64,000 bases of DNA from Parvularcula sp039822105. Its GTDB lineage: Bacteria; Pseudomonadota; Alphaproteobacteria; Caulobacterales; Parvularculaceae. Location of the stretch: NCBI GenBank assembly GCA_039822105.1, contig JBCBMW010000016.1, forward strand, positions 1 through 64,000. Reading direction: 5' to 3'. The translations under genes and the position numbers were made by a program. Below, one piece after another: positions 8,383 to 16,056 of this stretch. Under the pieces are notes generated by a model. It saw only the letters and a list, made by a program, of their open reading frames with translations, had not been told where the DNA came from and searched no databases. Each line of letters opens with the position of its first letter. The stretch's first letter is position 1.

Positions 8383-9603
8383 TTAGCCGTCGTAACGTGC
8401 TGCGATCAGGCTCGCATTGGTGCCGCCAAACCCGAAGCTGTTGGTGAGGATCGCATCGAGGTCGACGCCTTCCTTCAGCTCACGGATGACGGGGAGGTCA
8501 GCGAACTCTTCGCCAAGCTCTTGGATGTTCGCCGATGCTGCGAGGAATCGCTCTTTCATCTGAAGAAGGCTGAACACCAGCTCCTGCGCGCCGACAGCGC
8601 CCAGGGAATGGCCGGTGAGCGACTTGGTCGAGGCAAATGGTGGCACCTCATCGCCGAACGTTTCTTTGATGGCGGCAGCTTCCCGCGTGTCGCCGATCGG
8701 GGTCGAGGTGCCGTGGGTGTTGATGTAGCCAACCTTCTGCTGCACGCCGACCAGCGCCCGCTTCATGCAGCGAACAGCGCCTTCACCCGATGGGGCGACC
8801 ATGTCATGGCCATCAGAATTGGCCGCATACCCCACAATTTCGCCCCAGATCTTGGCGCCCCGGGCGACAGCGCGTTCCAGCGCCTCGACCACCACGGTGG
8901 CTGCGCCGCCGGCAATGACGAAACCGTCGCGGGCGGCATCATAGGCGCGGGAGGCGAGGTTAGGGGTATCATTATAGTCCGAGCTCATCGCACCCATAGC
9001 GTCGAACATGTTGCAGAGGGTCCAGTCGAGGTCTTCACCGCCGCCGGCAAAGATCACGTCCTGCTTGCCCATCGCCACTTGTTCATAGGCATGGCCAATG
9101 CAGTGCACGGACGTCGCGCAGGCTGAGCTGATCGAATAGTTGAGGCCCTTGATCTTGTAAGGCACCGCAAGGCACGCCGAGTTCGTCGACGACATCGCTT
9201 TGGGCACCGAAGTTGGGCCGATCTTCCGTGGGCTGCCTGTTTCCCGGGTTTTGTCCGCGGCTGCGACGATGGTTTCGGTGGATGGGCCACCAGAGCCCAT
9301 GACGATCCCGGTCATCTCGTGGCTCACCTCATCGTCCGAAAGGCCAGCATCCGCGATCGCATCGCGCATCGCGAGGTAGTTCCAGGCAGCGCCTTCGCCC
9401 ATGAAACGGCGGGTCTTCTTGTCGAGGATCTCGGTGATATCGAGCTTCGGCTTACCCCAGACTCGGGATTTGAAACCGTGCTCGGCCATCTCTTCAGAGA
9501 AACTAATGCCGGAAATGCCGTCGCGGAGAGATCGTGTGACTTCATCAAGGGTGTTGCCAATGGATGAGACGATTCCCATCCCTGTGATCACAACGCGGCG
9601 CAT
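8383..9603 (-). CDS. fabB: 3-oxoacyl-[acyl-carrier-protein] synthase I FabB
   Basis: This condensing enzyme elongates unsaturated acyl-ACP made through FabA. The thiolase-fold protein has the Cys-His-His triad: Cys in SACATSVHC (near 160), His in NTHGTSTPIGD (near 300) and His in KSLTGHSLGAVGAQE (near 333). The frame is open to 9639, but ATG at 9603 gives the standard MRRVVITGMGIVSSIG start with AGGAAGGAAA upstream, for a 406-aa protein. It follows fabA by 77 bases, the classic fabAB operon for anaerobic unsaturated fatty-acid synthesis. Confidence 0.95.
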   Translation of the reverse strand: MRRVVITGMGIVSSIGNTLDEVTRSLRDGISGISFSEEMAEHGFKSRVWGKPKLDITEILDKKTRRFMGEGAAWNYLAMRDAIADAGLSDDEVSHEMTGIVMGSGGPSTETIVAAADKTRETGSPRKIGPTSVPKAMSSTNSACLAVPYKIKGLNYSISSACATSVHCIGHAYEQVAMGKQDVIFAGGGEDLDWTLCNMFDAMGAMSSDYNDTPNLASRAYDAARDGFVIAGGAATVVVEALERAVARGAKIWGEIVGYAANSDGHDMVAPSGEGAVRCMKRALVGVQQKVGYINTHGTSTPIGDTREAAAIKETFGDEVPPFASTKSLTGHSLGAVGAQELVFSLLQMKERFLAASANIQELGEEFADLPVIRELKEGVDLDAILTNSFGFGGTNASLIAARYDG

Positions 9604-9680
9604 AGGCGGTTTCCTTCCTGAGGAATCAATCGGCCACACCCTTTAGCATATCTCATGGGGTGCGGCGTCGTTATTGAAGC

Positions 9681-10214
9681 TTAGCCGAGCACGCTGCCCG
9701 AAAGCTGTTCCTGGGAGAACAGGCCGACCCGCAGGTCCTTGGCTTCATAGATTTTGTTGTCGTCCACAAACATGGTGCCGTCTGCATAAGCAAGCACCAG
9801 TTTGCCGCGCATGGCACGGCGAATGTCAATTTCGTACCGCACAAGCTTGTTGTTCGGGCGCACCTGGCCAGTGAACTTCACTTGGCCAGCGCCAAGGGCT
9901 CGGCCATGGCCGGGGCTACCGCCCCAGGTGAGGAAAAATCCGGTGAGCTGCCAAAGAGCATCGAGACCCAGGCAGCCAGGCATCACGGGGTCGCCAGGGA
10001 AGTGGCACTCGAAAAACCAAAGGTCTGGTGTGATATCGAGCTCGGCAACCACGCGGCCTTTGCCATAGGTGCCGCCTTCGTCACTGATATGCGTGATCCG
10101 GTCCGCCATCAGCATCGGGGGTACAGGTAGCTGGGCGGTGCCAGGACCTCTGAGGCCGTTCTGACCACATTCGAGGAGTTCTTCGCGGGTGTAAGAGGAG
10201 GGGCGATCTGTCAT
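9681..10214 (-). CDS. fabA: 3-hydroxydecanoyl-ACP dehydratase/isomerase FabA
   Basis: This bifunctional dehydratase/isomerase introduces the cis double bond at C10. The 177-aa hot-dog protein has the catalytic histidine in FFECHFPGDPVMPGC (near residue 70) and the aspartate of GLDALWQLTGF (near 84), which separate FabA from FabZ. It is first gene of the fabAB operon. The upstream gap 10215-10462 shows no TCTTG-N7-CAAGA site by eye. Confidence 0.95.
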   Translation of the reverse strand: MTDRPSSYTREELLECGQNGLRGPGTAQLPVPPMLMADRITHISDEGGTYGKGRVVAELDITPDLWFFECHFPGDPVMPGCLGLDALWQLTGFFLTWGGSPGHGRALGAGQVKFTGQVRPNNKLVRYEIDIRRAMRGKLVLAYADGTMFVDDNKIYEAKDLRVGLFSQEQLSGSVLG

Positions 10215-10462
10215 GGCTGGGGGCTAGCTGCGCGCCCATGGTGCGGTCAACGGACCTGCGCTTGCTCCTGCGACGGCGCCACTGTGATCAGCCACATGTC
10301 ATCGGTGCTCTCGCTGTGAACGCGACGCCAGTCAGGTGGTTTGCGATCTCGGCTGATACCTACCCAGAACCTTGATTGCTCAATCGGTTCAACGCGCTCT
10401 GGCGCGTTTTGTCCCCTCGTTACAGTTCTGTTAAGGATAAAGAAAACTGAGGGGGAAATACG

Positions 10463-12265
10463 ATGACAATAAGGAATTCGTTGCTCACCGCGGCGGCGCT
10501 GCTTTTGCCGTCGGCGGCTTTTGGACAATCGATCGTCGATATCAACTCAAACACCGGAACGGTTCAACTGAGTACGGGACCAGCAACTGGGCTCGAAACT
10601 CCAGACGACGTGGTCATCCAGGGTGAAACCATCATCTTTGTTTACAACGATGATCTGGAACTGAGCGATGTCGAACTGACAACCAGCGGTAACCGCGCTG
10701 TGGAGATCCGTTCGCTGGGCGATATCAGCGTGAACAACGTGTCCGCAGATGTCTTTGCGGGCGGAGGCGACGGCGGCTCAGGCCGGTCTTCAACCTCGAG
10801 CAGGTCTGGCGGCGGCGGCGGCGGCGGCGGTGCAGGCGGCACCGCGATTTTCGAGAATGGTGATCGCGGCAGCACGGGTTCAGCAGGTACGAACGGCGGC
10901 GATGGAAGTTTTGGCGTGAATGGCGGTAACGGAGCCAACGCCGGCGTCAATGGCGGGATAAGGGGTTCAGCTGGATCGGGTGGTGACCGCGGCAATGGCG
11001 GTTCCCGAGGCTCGGGCGGCTCTGGAAACACATCGGACGACGGCAGCAATGGACAGTCTGGTCAAAGCGGCCGGGACGCGACCTCAGGCACGAATGGCCG
11101 AAACGGCTCCAATGGCGGAAGCGGTACATCGCTGACCGGCGGTGGCGGCGGTGGCTCAGGTGGTTCCGGTGGTTCCGGCGGCGGCGGCGGCGGCGGCGGC
11201 GGAGGTGGTGGCGGTGAAGCCAACTCTGTCGGCCTCAATGGCGGTCGCGGCGGTTCCGGCGGCAACGGCGGTTCAAGTGGTGCTGGCGGTGCCAGCGGTG
11301 CAGGCGGGGATGGCGGCGGCGCCCTGAAAATTTCGGCCCTTGGTCGCCTCACTGTTGCAGGCACAAATATTCGTGCTGACGGACAAGATGGCGCGCGCGG
11401 GGCGGCTGGCGGCAGCGGCGGCAATGGCGGCGGCGGCGGCAGTGGCAGCGATGGAAACAGCAATCTTTTTGGTAGCGGCGGCGACGGCGGTAACGGCGGT
11501 CGAGGTGGCGACGGCGGGGATGGCGGCAACGGCGGGGATGGCGGCGGCGGCGGCGGCGGTACGATCATCCTTGAGGGGACGATCATAGACTATGGCGCCG
11601 GCGCGATTGTGTCGGTCCGTGGAGGCCAGAGCGGTGATGGGTTCACTCGCGGCGGCAGCGGTCGCTTTATCGAATCCTCCAACGCCACGACGGGCTTTTC
11701 GTCTTCGAGTGTCGGCAGACCACTCACGACCGACGGCCCCCGTGACGTGAACCCCTTCACGGAGAACGGACAGGACACGCCGTATCTGCCAGATCTTGAT
11801 GGCATGGCTGCGACGTCAGGCTTCTTCTCGGACTTTGACGCAAGCGATCCGGCATTCCTCGCCTCGATCATCGGTATGCCGCCGGATGCCCTTTTGGGGC
11901 TCACCCGCTATGATGACACGACCGATTTTCTCGGTGCTGATCTTCGCGGGTTCGACCTCATCGTGCTCAGCAACTTGACCGACCAGGAGCTGACGGACGT
12001 GTCCTTCGGTCTCGAAGCGACGGGCACAAGCGGCTTTCTGTTCGGTGACGGGCTTGAGATCTTAGAGGGTCTTGAGTTGCTCATCACACTGGTCCCAGAG
12101 GGTCTCCTTTACGGAAACCTCGCGCTGGGCAATCGAAGCGTCCTTGGAAGCCAGCTGCTCGATGGCCAGAGCTTGTTCATCAGTCAGGAGATACCTGTTC
12201 CCGGCGCGCTGCCGCTCATGCTGGTGGGTCTTGGCGCTCTCAGGCTCGTGAAACGTCGGGGCTGA
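10463..12265 (+). CDS. Exported glycine-rich protein with PEP/VPxA-CTERM-like sorting tail
   Basis: A 600-aa protein. Residues 1-21 form a Sec signal peptide ending in AAFGQ. A short beta-rich domain follows (to about 95). Residues 96-370 are extremely Gly/Ser/Asn/Asp-rich (GGSGG, GGNGG, GDGG motifs), and about 375-575 form an ordinary globular region. The end is a sorting-type tail: VPGALP, a hydrophobic helix (LMLVGLGALRL) and basic KRRG, as in VPLPA/PEP-CTERM substrates of exosortase. ATG has GGGGGA seven bases upstream. Predicted fate is translocation, tail processing by the exosortase at 45388 and surface display. The function of the glycine-rich part is unknown. It resembles mycobacterial PGRS regions only in composition. 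Confidence 0.8.
   Translation: MTIRNSLLTAAALLLPSAAFGQSIVDINSNTGTVQLSTGPATGLETPDDVVIQGETIIFVYNDDLELSDVELTTSGNRAVEIRSLGDISVNNVSADVFAGGGDGGSGRSSTSSRSGGGGGGGGAGGTAIFENGDRGSTGSAGTNGGDGSFGVNGGNGANAGVNGGIRGSAGSGGDRGNGGSRGSGGSGNTSDDGSNGQSGQSGRDATSGTNGRNGSNGGSGTSLTGGGGGGSGGSGGSGGGGGGGGGGGGGEANSVGLNGGRGGSGGNGGSSGAGGASGAGGDGGGALKISALGRLTVAGTNIRADGQDGARGAAGGSGGNGGGGGSGSDGNSNLFGSGGDGGNGGRGGDGGDGGNGGDGGGGGGGTIILEGTIIDYGAGAIVSVRGGQSGDGFTRGGSGRFIESSNATTGFSSSSVGRPLTTDGPRDVNPFTENGQDTPYLPDLDGMAATSGFFSDFDASDPAFLASIIGMPPDALLGLTRYDDTTDFLGADLRGFDLIVLSNLTDQELTDVSFGLEATGTSGFLFGDGLEILEGLELLITLVPEGLLYGNLALGNRSVLGSQLLDGQSLFISQEIPVPGALPLMLVGLGALRLVKRRG
10748..11565 (+). repeat. Low-complexity Gly-coding GGC/GGT-rich tract
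   Basis: About 0.8 kb of irregular GGN GGN (S/N/D) repeats inside the glycine-rich protein gene, including runs of eight or more glycine codons. All frames stay open, giving proline- and alanine-rich spurious ORFs. Slippage or length variation is likely here. Confidence 0.8.
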
Positions 12266-12313
12266 CGCAGGCGGAGATTTTCGACATGGTGGGCCAAAAT
12301 TGGAGGTTCCCCC

Positions 12314-12934
12314 ATGTCGATTCTCGTCCACCACCTGCGCGTCGGGCGCAGTGTGTTCACTGTCTGGCTGCTCGAGGAGCTTGGCCTCGATTACGAGCTC
12401 AAGTTCTACGATCGCAACGAAATGGGGCGCGCCCCGCCGGAGCTGAAAGAAGCGCACCCGCTCGGTAAGTCGCCTGTCATTGAGATCGACGGCTTTACGC
12501 TTTCGGAGTCCGGGGCGATCGCTGCCTATCTCGTCGAGACCCGCGAGAGCGGTAAGGCCCTTGGTCCGCTTTCCGACGACCCAAAGGCCAAGGCGGAGTG
12601 GCTGCAATGGCTCCACTACACCGAGGCCTCGGCTTTCGCGCCGCTTCTGCTCAAGCTTCTTCTCACCCGCGAGCAAGAGCCCAAGCCCATGCTCATCTCG
12701 ATGTTCAGCACCGGCGAGGTGGCGCTGCAGCTTGGCTACATGCAGGACTTCCTCGCTGACAAAGAGTTTGTTCTCGGCGACACATTCACCGCGCCTGATA
12801 TTGGCTTTGCCTATGTGTGTTCGATGGCGGAGCGCCTGGGTGAGCTTGATCCGTACCCCAAGCTCAAAGCCTATGTCGATCGGATGACCTCGCGGCCCGC
12901 CTTTGTGACCGCGATGGAAAAAACCGGCGGCTGA
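12314..12934 (+). CDS. Glutathione S-transferase family protein
   Basis: A cytosolic GST-fold protein of 206 aa. The amino-terminal thioredoxin-like domain (1-80) carries the glutathione-binding pattern LGKSPVIEIDGFTLSESGAI. The helical C-domain follows, with GDTFTAPDIGFAY (near 155-167). Closest in style to bacterial detoxification GSTs. The substrate cannot be deduced. Convergent with the metal operon, ending one base before its last gene. Confidence 0.88.
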   Translation: MSILVHHLRVGRSVFTVWLLEELGLDYELKFYDRNEMGRAPPELKEAHPLGKSPVIEIDGFTLSESGAIAAYLVETRESGKALGPLSDDPKAKAEWLQWLHYTEASAFAPLLLKLLLTREQEPKPMLISMFSTGEVALQLGYMQDFLADKEFVLGDTFTAPDIGFAYVCSMAERLGELDPYPKLKAYVDRMTSRPAFVTAMEKTGG

Positions 12935-13312
12935 TCAGATCAGCCGCGGTGCGATGAAGGCGAAAAATCCGCCCACCGCGTAGAGGATGACGGAGACCCA
13001 GAGAACGGCCCCGCCGATCACCCGCATACGGGTACAGGCGCGGGCCAGCTCTGGGTCGATAGGGCAGGGGTCGTTCCGGCTTCGCCACCTTGAGTAGCTG
13101 GCCACCCCGAGCATGACGCCAGCACCAAGGAAGACATATACCTTATACTGACTAAGCCAAATGAGTTGCGGGACGGCTGAAACCAGCCCCGCAAAGGTCG
13201 CGCCCATGCCCAGCGTGATGAAAAGCGCGGGGAGAGCGCAGCAGACCAGCGTCCCCGTGCTCGCAAACAGCGAAAGCGTGGGCGCCAGGGCTTGCCTTTG
13301 GAAGAGGCTCAT
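12935..13312 (-). CDS. MerT-like metal-transport membrane protein
   Basis: A 125-aa protein with three hydrophobic spans. The first contains the vicinal cysteines TLVCCALP (near residue 23), the hallmark of MerT-type mercuric transporters, and a loop has two more cysteines (CPIDPELARAC). In MerT the paired cysteines receive the metal from a periplasmic HMA protein, and such a protein is encoded immediately upstream with an ATGA start/stop overlap. No merA or merR is nearby, so another soft metal such as copper is equally possible. Confidence 0.75.
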   Translation of the reverse strand: MSLFQRQALAPTLSLFASTGTLVCCALPALFITLGMGATFAGLVSAVPQLIWLSQYKVYVFLGAGVMLGVASYSRWRSRNDPCPIDPELARACTRMRVIGGAVLWVSVILYAVGGFFAFIAPRLI

Positions 13313-13680
13313 GACGCAGGCCGTTCAATGCTGGCAATGTTGTAGCCAGCGTTGCGGACGGCCTCGTTGAGCTCGTCATCTGACATCGTGCCTGTCTCTG
13401 TGAGTAAGATCGTGATGTTTTTGCTCTCAAGGCTGACATCCACGGCCTCGACGGCGTCATTCCGCTCAAGGACTTTCGTCAGTGATCGAGCGCAGAAGTC
13501 GCAGACCATGCCGTTCACAGCCACGGTGATCGTGCGCCCAGGGACGGTGTCCACTGGCGTGGTGGCCATGTCGTGTTGGTGCTCTGCGGGGTGATCATGG
13601 GCATGTCCGCCGTCGTGATCATGGTCTTGAGCCGCGAAGCTAAGGCTAACGGCGGTGAGGAGGGTAAGTGTGAGTGACAT
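13309..13680 (-). CDS. Periplasmic His-rich heavy-metal-associated (HMA) domain protein
   Basis: A 123-aa protein. The signal peptide (1-17) ends at SFAAQ, then comes a His/Asp-rich segment with about eight histidines (18-38). The HMA domain (about 50-118) carries the metal site GMVCDFC in place of the usual GMxCxxC, with the final lobe NAGYNI. It is probably a periplasmic metal-binding partner of the overlapping MerT-like gene, analogous to MerP or CopZ-type proteins. The histidine arm suggests copper, nickel or zinc as well. Confidence 0.82.
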   Translation of the reverse strand: MSLTLTLLTAVSLSFAAQDHDHDGGHAHDHPAEHQHDMATTPVDTVPGRTITVAVNGMVCDFCARSLTKVLERNDAVEAVDVSLESKNITILLTETGTMSDDELNEAVRNAGYNIASIERPAS

Positions 13681-13692
13681 CGGTTTTGTCCT

Positions 13693-14364
13693 TTAAAATC
13701 GGTAGGTGAAGTTCACGAGCGCCTCGTCATTGGTGGAGTATCCGACCTCAAGAAGGGCGGGTCCTTTGAAGAAGCGCAGGAGCGGTGTGACGGTGAAGAT
13801 CTCGGCGCCTTGGGCTTCCAAGGCATCGGGACGGTGGTCGATTTGGATCATCGCCCAGGTGTGGAGCGAGCCGTATTCGGCGACGTAAGGGGCTATCCCG
13901 ATACGGCCCGTCAGCTCACGGAAGGCTTGGCCTTCCACAGCGTAAGCTCCGTAGCCGCCAGAGACGAAGAGCCGCCGGTTCTCCCAGTCGGCATCAACCC
14001 TGGCAAAGCCGGCAGCACTGGTCTCGTTGCTCCCGGCGTTGAACGCGCCATCAGCGGCGCCAAGGGCGGTTTTGAGGTACAGGTTCGCTTGGCTCCCCGG
14101 CGCATTCCAGCGGCGGAGGAGATGGTTCGCCTGCACACCAACAAAGGTGTGATCAGCATAAAGCCGATCTTCAACCCTCAGGCCGAGGGCCGTTCTCGGC
14201 GTGAACGTATAGTGCGCGAGGGCGGCGTTGCGCCTCGCTTCGTTGAAGAGTTGGAGGGTCCACGCATCAGGGTAGGACACCGGGCGCGCATGGGCGCCGA
14301 TCATCCCGCCCATCGCCAGGAGCACCGCTGCCGCAGCGGTCGCCCTCCGGAATAGGGTCGTCAT
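13693..14364 (-). CDS. Probable outer-membrane beta-barrel protein of the metal operon
   Basis: A 223-aa exported protein. The signal peptide (1-26) ends at GAHARP. The rest has alternating hydrophobic/polar strands with repeated aromatic girdle residues, and the last residues NFTYRF end in phenylalanine as outer-membrane barrels do. The family is not recognised. It is found 12 bases before the HMA gene and 56 bases after the His/Cys-rich gene on the same strand, so a role in metal passage across or sensing at the outer membrane is inferred. Confidence 0.6.
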   Translation of the reverse strand: MTTLFRRATAAAAVLLAMGGMIGAHARPVSYPDAWTLQLFNEARRNAALAHYTFTPRTALGLRVEDRLYADHTFVGVQANHLLRRWNAPGSQANLYLKTALGAADGAFNAGSNETSAAGFARVDADWENRRLFVSGGYGAYAVEGQAFRELTGRIGIAPYVAEYGSLHTWAMIQIDHRPDALEAQGAEIFTVTPLLRFFKGPALLEVGYSTNDEALVNFTYRF

Positions 14365-14420
14365 TGATTATCCTTCGGTTGACGGAAGACAGGCGCGAGG
14401 TCGCGCCGGGTTCTCAATCG

Positions 14421-14762
14421 TCAGCCGAGGCGGGGTGGGGGGAGGTCGAAAGTCTCGATCAGCTCGCTGGCCTCATCGGCGCCAGGCAGGACGACAGACG
14501 CGGTGAGCTGCGGCTGGTCAAAGCTGGGGGCGGTCGGTGACAGGCCTGTGGAGATCAGGGTGCCGCAGAGACACACGCCATCGCAGCAGCCATCGTGGTG
14601 CTGACCCTCACCAGGGTCCTGGCTGTCGCCGCCCATCATCGCGTGGTCCATCGACGCCCCATCACCCATACCGGGATGATCACACAGGTCATGGTTGACC
14701 GCTGCATTGGCAGCAGAGGTGATGAGCCAGAAGCTCAGCGCGATGAGACGCAGGACACGCAC
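14421..14762 (-). CDS. Small exported His/Met/Cys-rich protein, first gene of metal operon
   Basis: A 113-aa protein. The signal peptide (1-20) ends at ANAAV, followed by a Met/His/Asp/Cys-rich stretch that includes HHDGCCDGVCLCG (near 55-67), a likely soft-metal site. It resembles short periplasmic proteins found with copper-resistance genes. The start is GTG at 14762. AGGAG sits too close (about one base) for a normal ribosome site. The promoter at 14769-14797 would place the transcript start at or near the GTG, so translation may be leaderless. Confidence 0.6.
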   Translation of the reverse strand: MRVLRLIALSFWLITSAANAAVNHDLCDHPGMGDGASMDHAMMGGDSQDPGEGQHHDGCCDGVCLCGTLISTGLSPTAPSFDQPQLTASVVLPGADEASELIETFDLPPPRLG

Positions 14763-14768
14763 GCTCCT

Positions 14769-14797
14769 ATTATAGGGCTGCGCATCCCAAACGCCAA
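14769..14797 (-). promoter_or_regulatory. Sigma70-type promoter of the metal operon (TTGGCG-N17-TATAAT)
   Basis: On the minus strand, TTGGCG (14797-14792) is followed after 17 bases by a perfect TATAAT (14774-14769). The expected start of transcription is 6-8 bases on, at about 14761-14763, coinciding with the GTG start of the first gene. The spacer is the normal 17, not the 19-20 of MerR/CueR-activated promoters. Confidence 0.6.
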
Positions 14798-14801
14798 GCG
14801 A

Positions 14802-15668
14802 TTAGATCGACTTGATGAAATCGCGGAGTGGGCCGCCGTGTTTGTCGTGGTCGAGACCGAAGGCGACGTTGGCTTTCAGGAACCCGTCGATCGAGCCGCA
14901 ATCGTGGCTTTCGCCCGAGAATGTCACGGCCAGGAATTTCTGCATGTCGAGCAAGGCGGCCATGGAGTCCGTGAGCTGGATCTCGTTGCCGGCGCCAGGG
15001 CCTTGCTTTTCCAGAAGGCCAAAGATCTCCGGCTGCAGAATGTAACGGCCGGTGATCGAATAGTTCGACGGCGCATCTTCTGGCTTGGGCTTCTCGACCA
15101 TGCCGGTCATCTCCACCGCGCCATCAGCGAAGTCGCCTTTGGGTGCGATGATGCCGTATTTGTTGGTCTCCTCATGCGGGACCTCTTCGACGGCGATGAG
15201 GTTCGCGCCGTCTTCGTAGCGGTCCATCATTTCTTTGAGGGCCTTGGGCCGGCCTTTGATTATGACGTCGGGCAGGATCACCGCGAACGGCTCGTTGCCG
15301 ACGATGTCCCGGGCGCACCAGACCGCATGACCGAGGCCAAGCGCCGCCTGCTGGCGGGTGAACGAGGTGCGGCCGGCCATCAGGACTGATGATTGGGTGG
15401 CTTCGAGGATGTCAGTCTTGTTCTTTTTCTTGAGCGTCTCTTCGAGCTCATAGGCGTGGTCGAAATAGTCCTCGATCGCCGATTTGCCGCGGCCCGTGAC
15501 AAAGCAAAGATGCTCAATCCCCGCCTCCAGCGCCTCTTCCATGATGTAATGGATCAGCGGCCGGTCGACGACCGTCAGCAGCTCTTTGGGGATCGCCTTG
15601 GAGGCAGGGAGGACCCTGGTGCCGAAGCCTGCGACGGGGATGACAGCGGTTTTGGGTGTCTGAGCCAT
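14802..15668 (-). CDS. galU: UTP-glucose-1-phosphate uridylyltransferase
   Basis: This enzyme makes UDP-glucose for lipopolysaccharide and exopolysaccharide. The 288-aa nucleotidyltransferase has the signature GFGTRVLPASKAIPKELL (near residue 12), the PLIHYIMEEALEAGI block and the later VEKPKPEDAPSNYSITGRYIL region. Complements galE (28603-29595), which converts UDP-glucose to UDP-galactose. The metal operon promoter lies just downstream on the same strand. Confidence 0.95.
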   Translation of the reverse strand: MAQTPKTAVIPVAGFGTRVLPASKAIPKELLTVVDRPLIHYIMEEALEAGIEHLCFVTGRGKSAIEDYFDHAYELEETLKKKNKTDILEATQSSVLMAGRTSFTRQQAALGLGHAVWCARDIVGNEPFAVILPDVIIKGRPKALKEMMDRYEDGANLIAVEEVPHEETNKYGIIAPKGDFADGAVEMTGMVEKPKPEDAPSNYSITGRYILQPEIFGLLEKQGPGAGNEIQLTDSMAALLDMQKFLAVTFSGESHDCGSIDGFLKANVAFGLDHDKHGGPLRDFIKSI

Positions 15669-15765
15669 GCTTGGCTTCTAACGTCGCAGTCTTAACCGCC
15701 AACCCCTTTTTTCTCTTGCCGCGGCGGCCAATCCGCACCACGCTCTTCTTAGGTTTAGCAACGTG

Positions 15766-15779
15766 AAAGGAGGTGGTCC
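15766..15779 (+). promoter_or_regulatory. Extended Shine-Dalgarno sequence (near-full anti-SD complement)
   Basis: AAAGGAGGTGGTCC is complementary, with one G-U pair, to the terminal 14 bases of a standard 16S rRNA tail (GGATCACCTCCTTT). It sits seven bases (from GGAGG) before the ATG of a 24-codon ORF. Such length is far beyond ordinary ribosome-binding sites. Confidence 0.75.
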
Positions 15780-15780
15780 G

Positions 15781-15855
15781 ATGTCGAGTCAGATGATCGG
15801 TCGTCGTGTAGGGTCTGGTGAAACGCGGAAAGGTTTCGAGCAGCCTCGAGGCTAA
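15781..15855 (+). CDS. 24-residue small ORF with extended ribosome-binding site
   Basis: ATG at 15781 to TAA at 15853-15855 encodes a basic 24-residue peptide beginning MSSQMIGRRVG. It is preceded by the extended Shine-Dalgarno sequence and followed 60 bases later by a strong terminator, so it appears to be its own short transcription unit of about 180 bases. It could be a genuine small protein, a ribosome-capturing small mRNA or an sRNA. I do not recognise it. The flanking bases 15669-15765 and 15856-15915, and 15946-16056 before the methyltransferase, hold no other gene that I can see. Confidence 0.55.
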   Translation: MSSQMIGRRVGSGETRKGFEQPRG

Positions 15856-15915
15856 TCCCTTTCACTCACTGATCTATTCATGCGTTCAGTTGCCCTAGCG
15901 GCGACGACACTGACG

Positions 15916-15945
15916 GGCCGCAGCGCAAGCTGCGGCCTTCTTTGT
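15916..15945 (+). terminator. Rho-independent terminator after the small ORF
   Basis: GGCCGCAGC (15916-15924) pairs perfectly with GCTGCGGCC (15929-15937) around a stable GCAA tetraloop, followed by the T-rich TTCTTTGT. Confidence 0.75.
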
Positions 15946-16056
15946 GTCCATATTGTGTTCAATTTGAGGGGAGCTTTGAGCCCATCCTTAGCCTGCATTT
16001 AACTGCGTTGAGTGCAGATAGGGGCTCGAAGGTCGGCGAGTTGGACGTGAAGTTTT

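Noticed and set aside
10391..10410. AACGCGC-TCTG-GCGCGTT hairpin before the glycine-rich gene as a terminator
   Set aside because: Only two or three T follow and no gene on the plus strand ends just upstream, so the role is unclear.
10748..11565. Possible CRISPR or tandem satellite in the G-rich tract
   Set aside because: Repeats are irregular glycine codons without constant repeat and spacer lengths and lie within one clear reading frame.
11062..11586. Minus-strand proline-rich ORF opposite the glycine-rich gene
   Set aside because: Shadow of GGC/GGT-rich coding DNA; no start context, and composition is the exact mirror of the real protein.
12935..14762. A mercury resistance (mer) operon
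   Set aside because: Only MerT-like and HMA proteins are present. There is no MerA reductase or MerR, and the promoter spacer is 17, not the long spacer of mer promoters.
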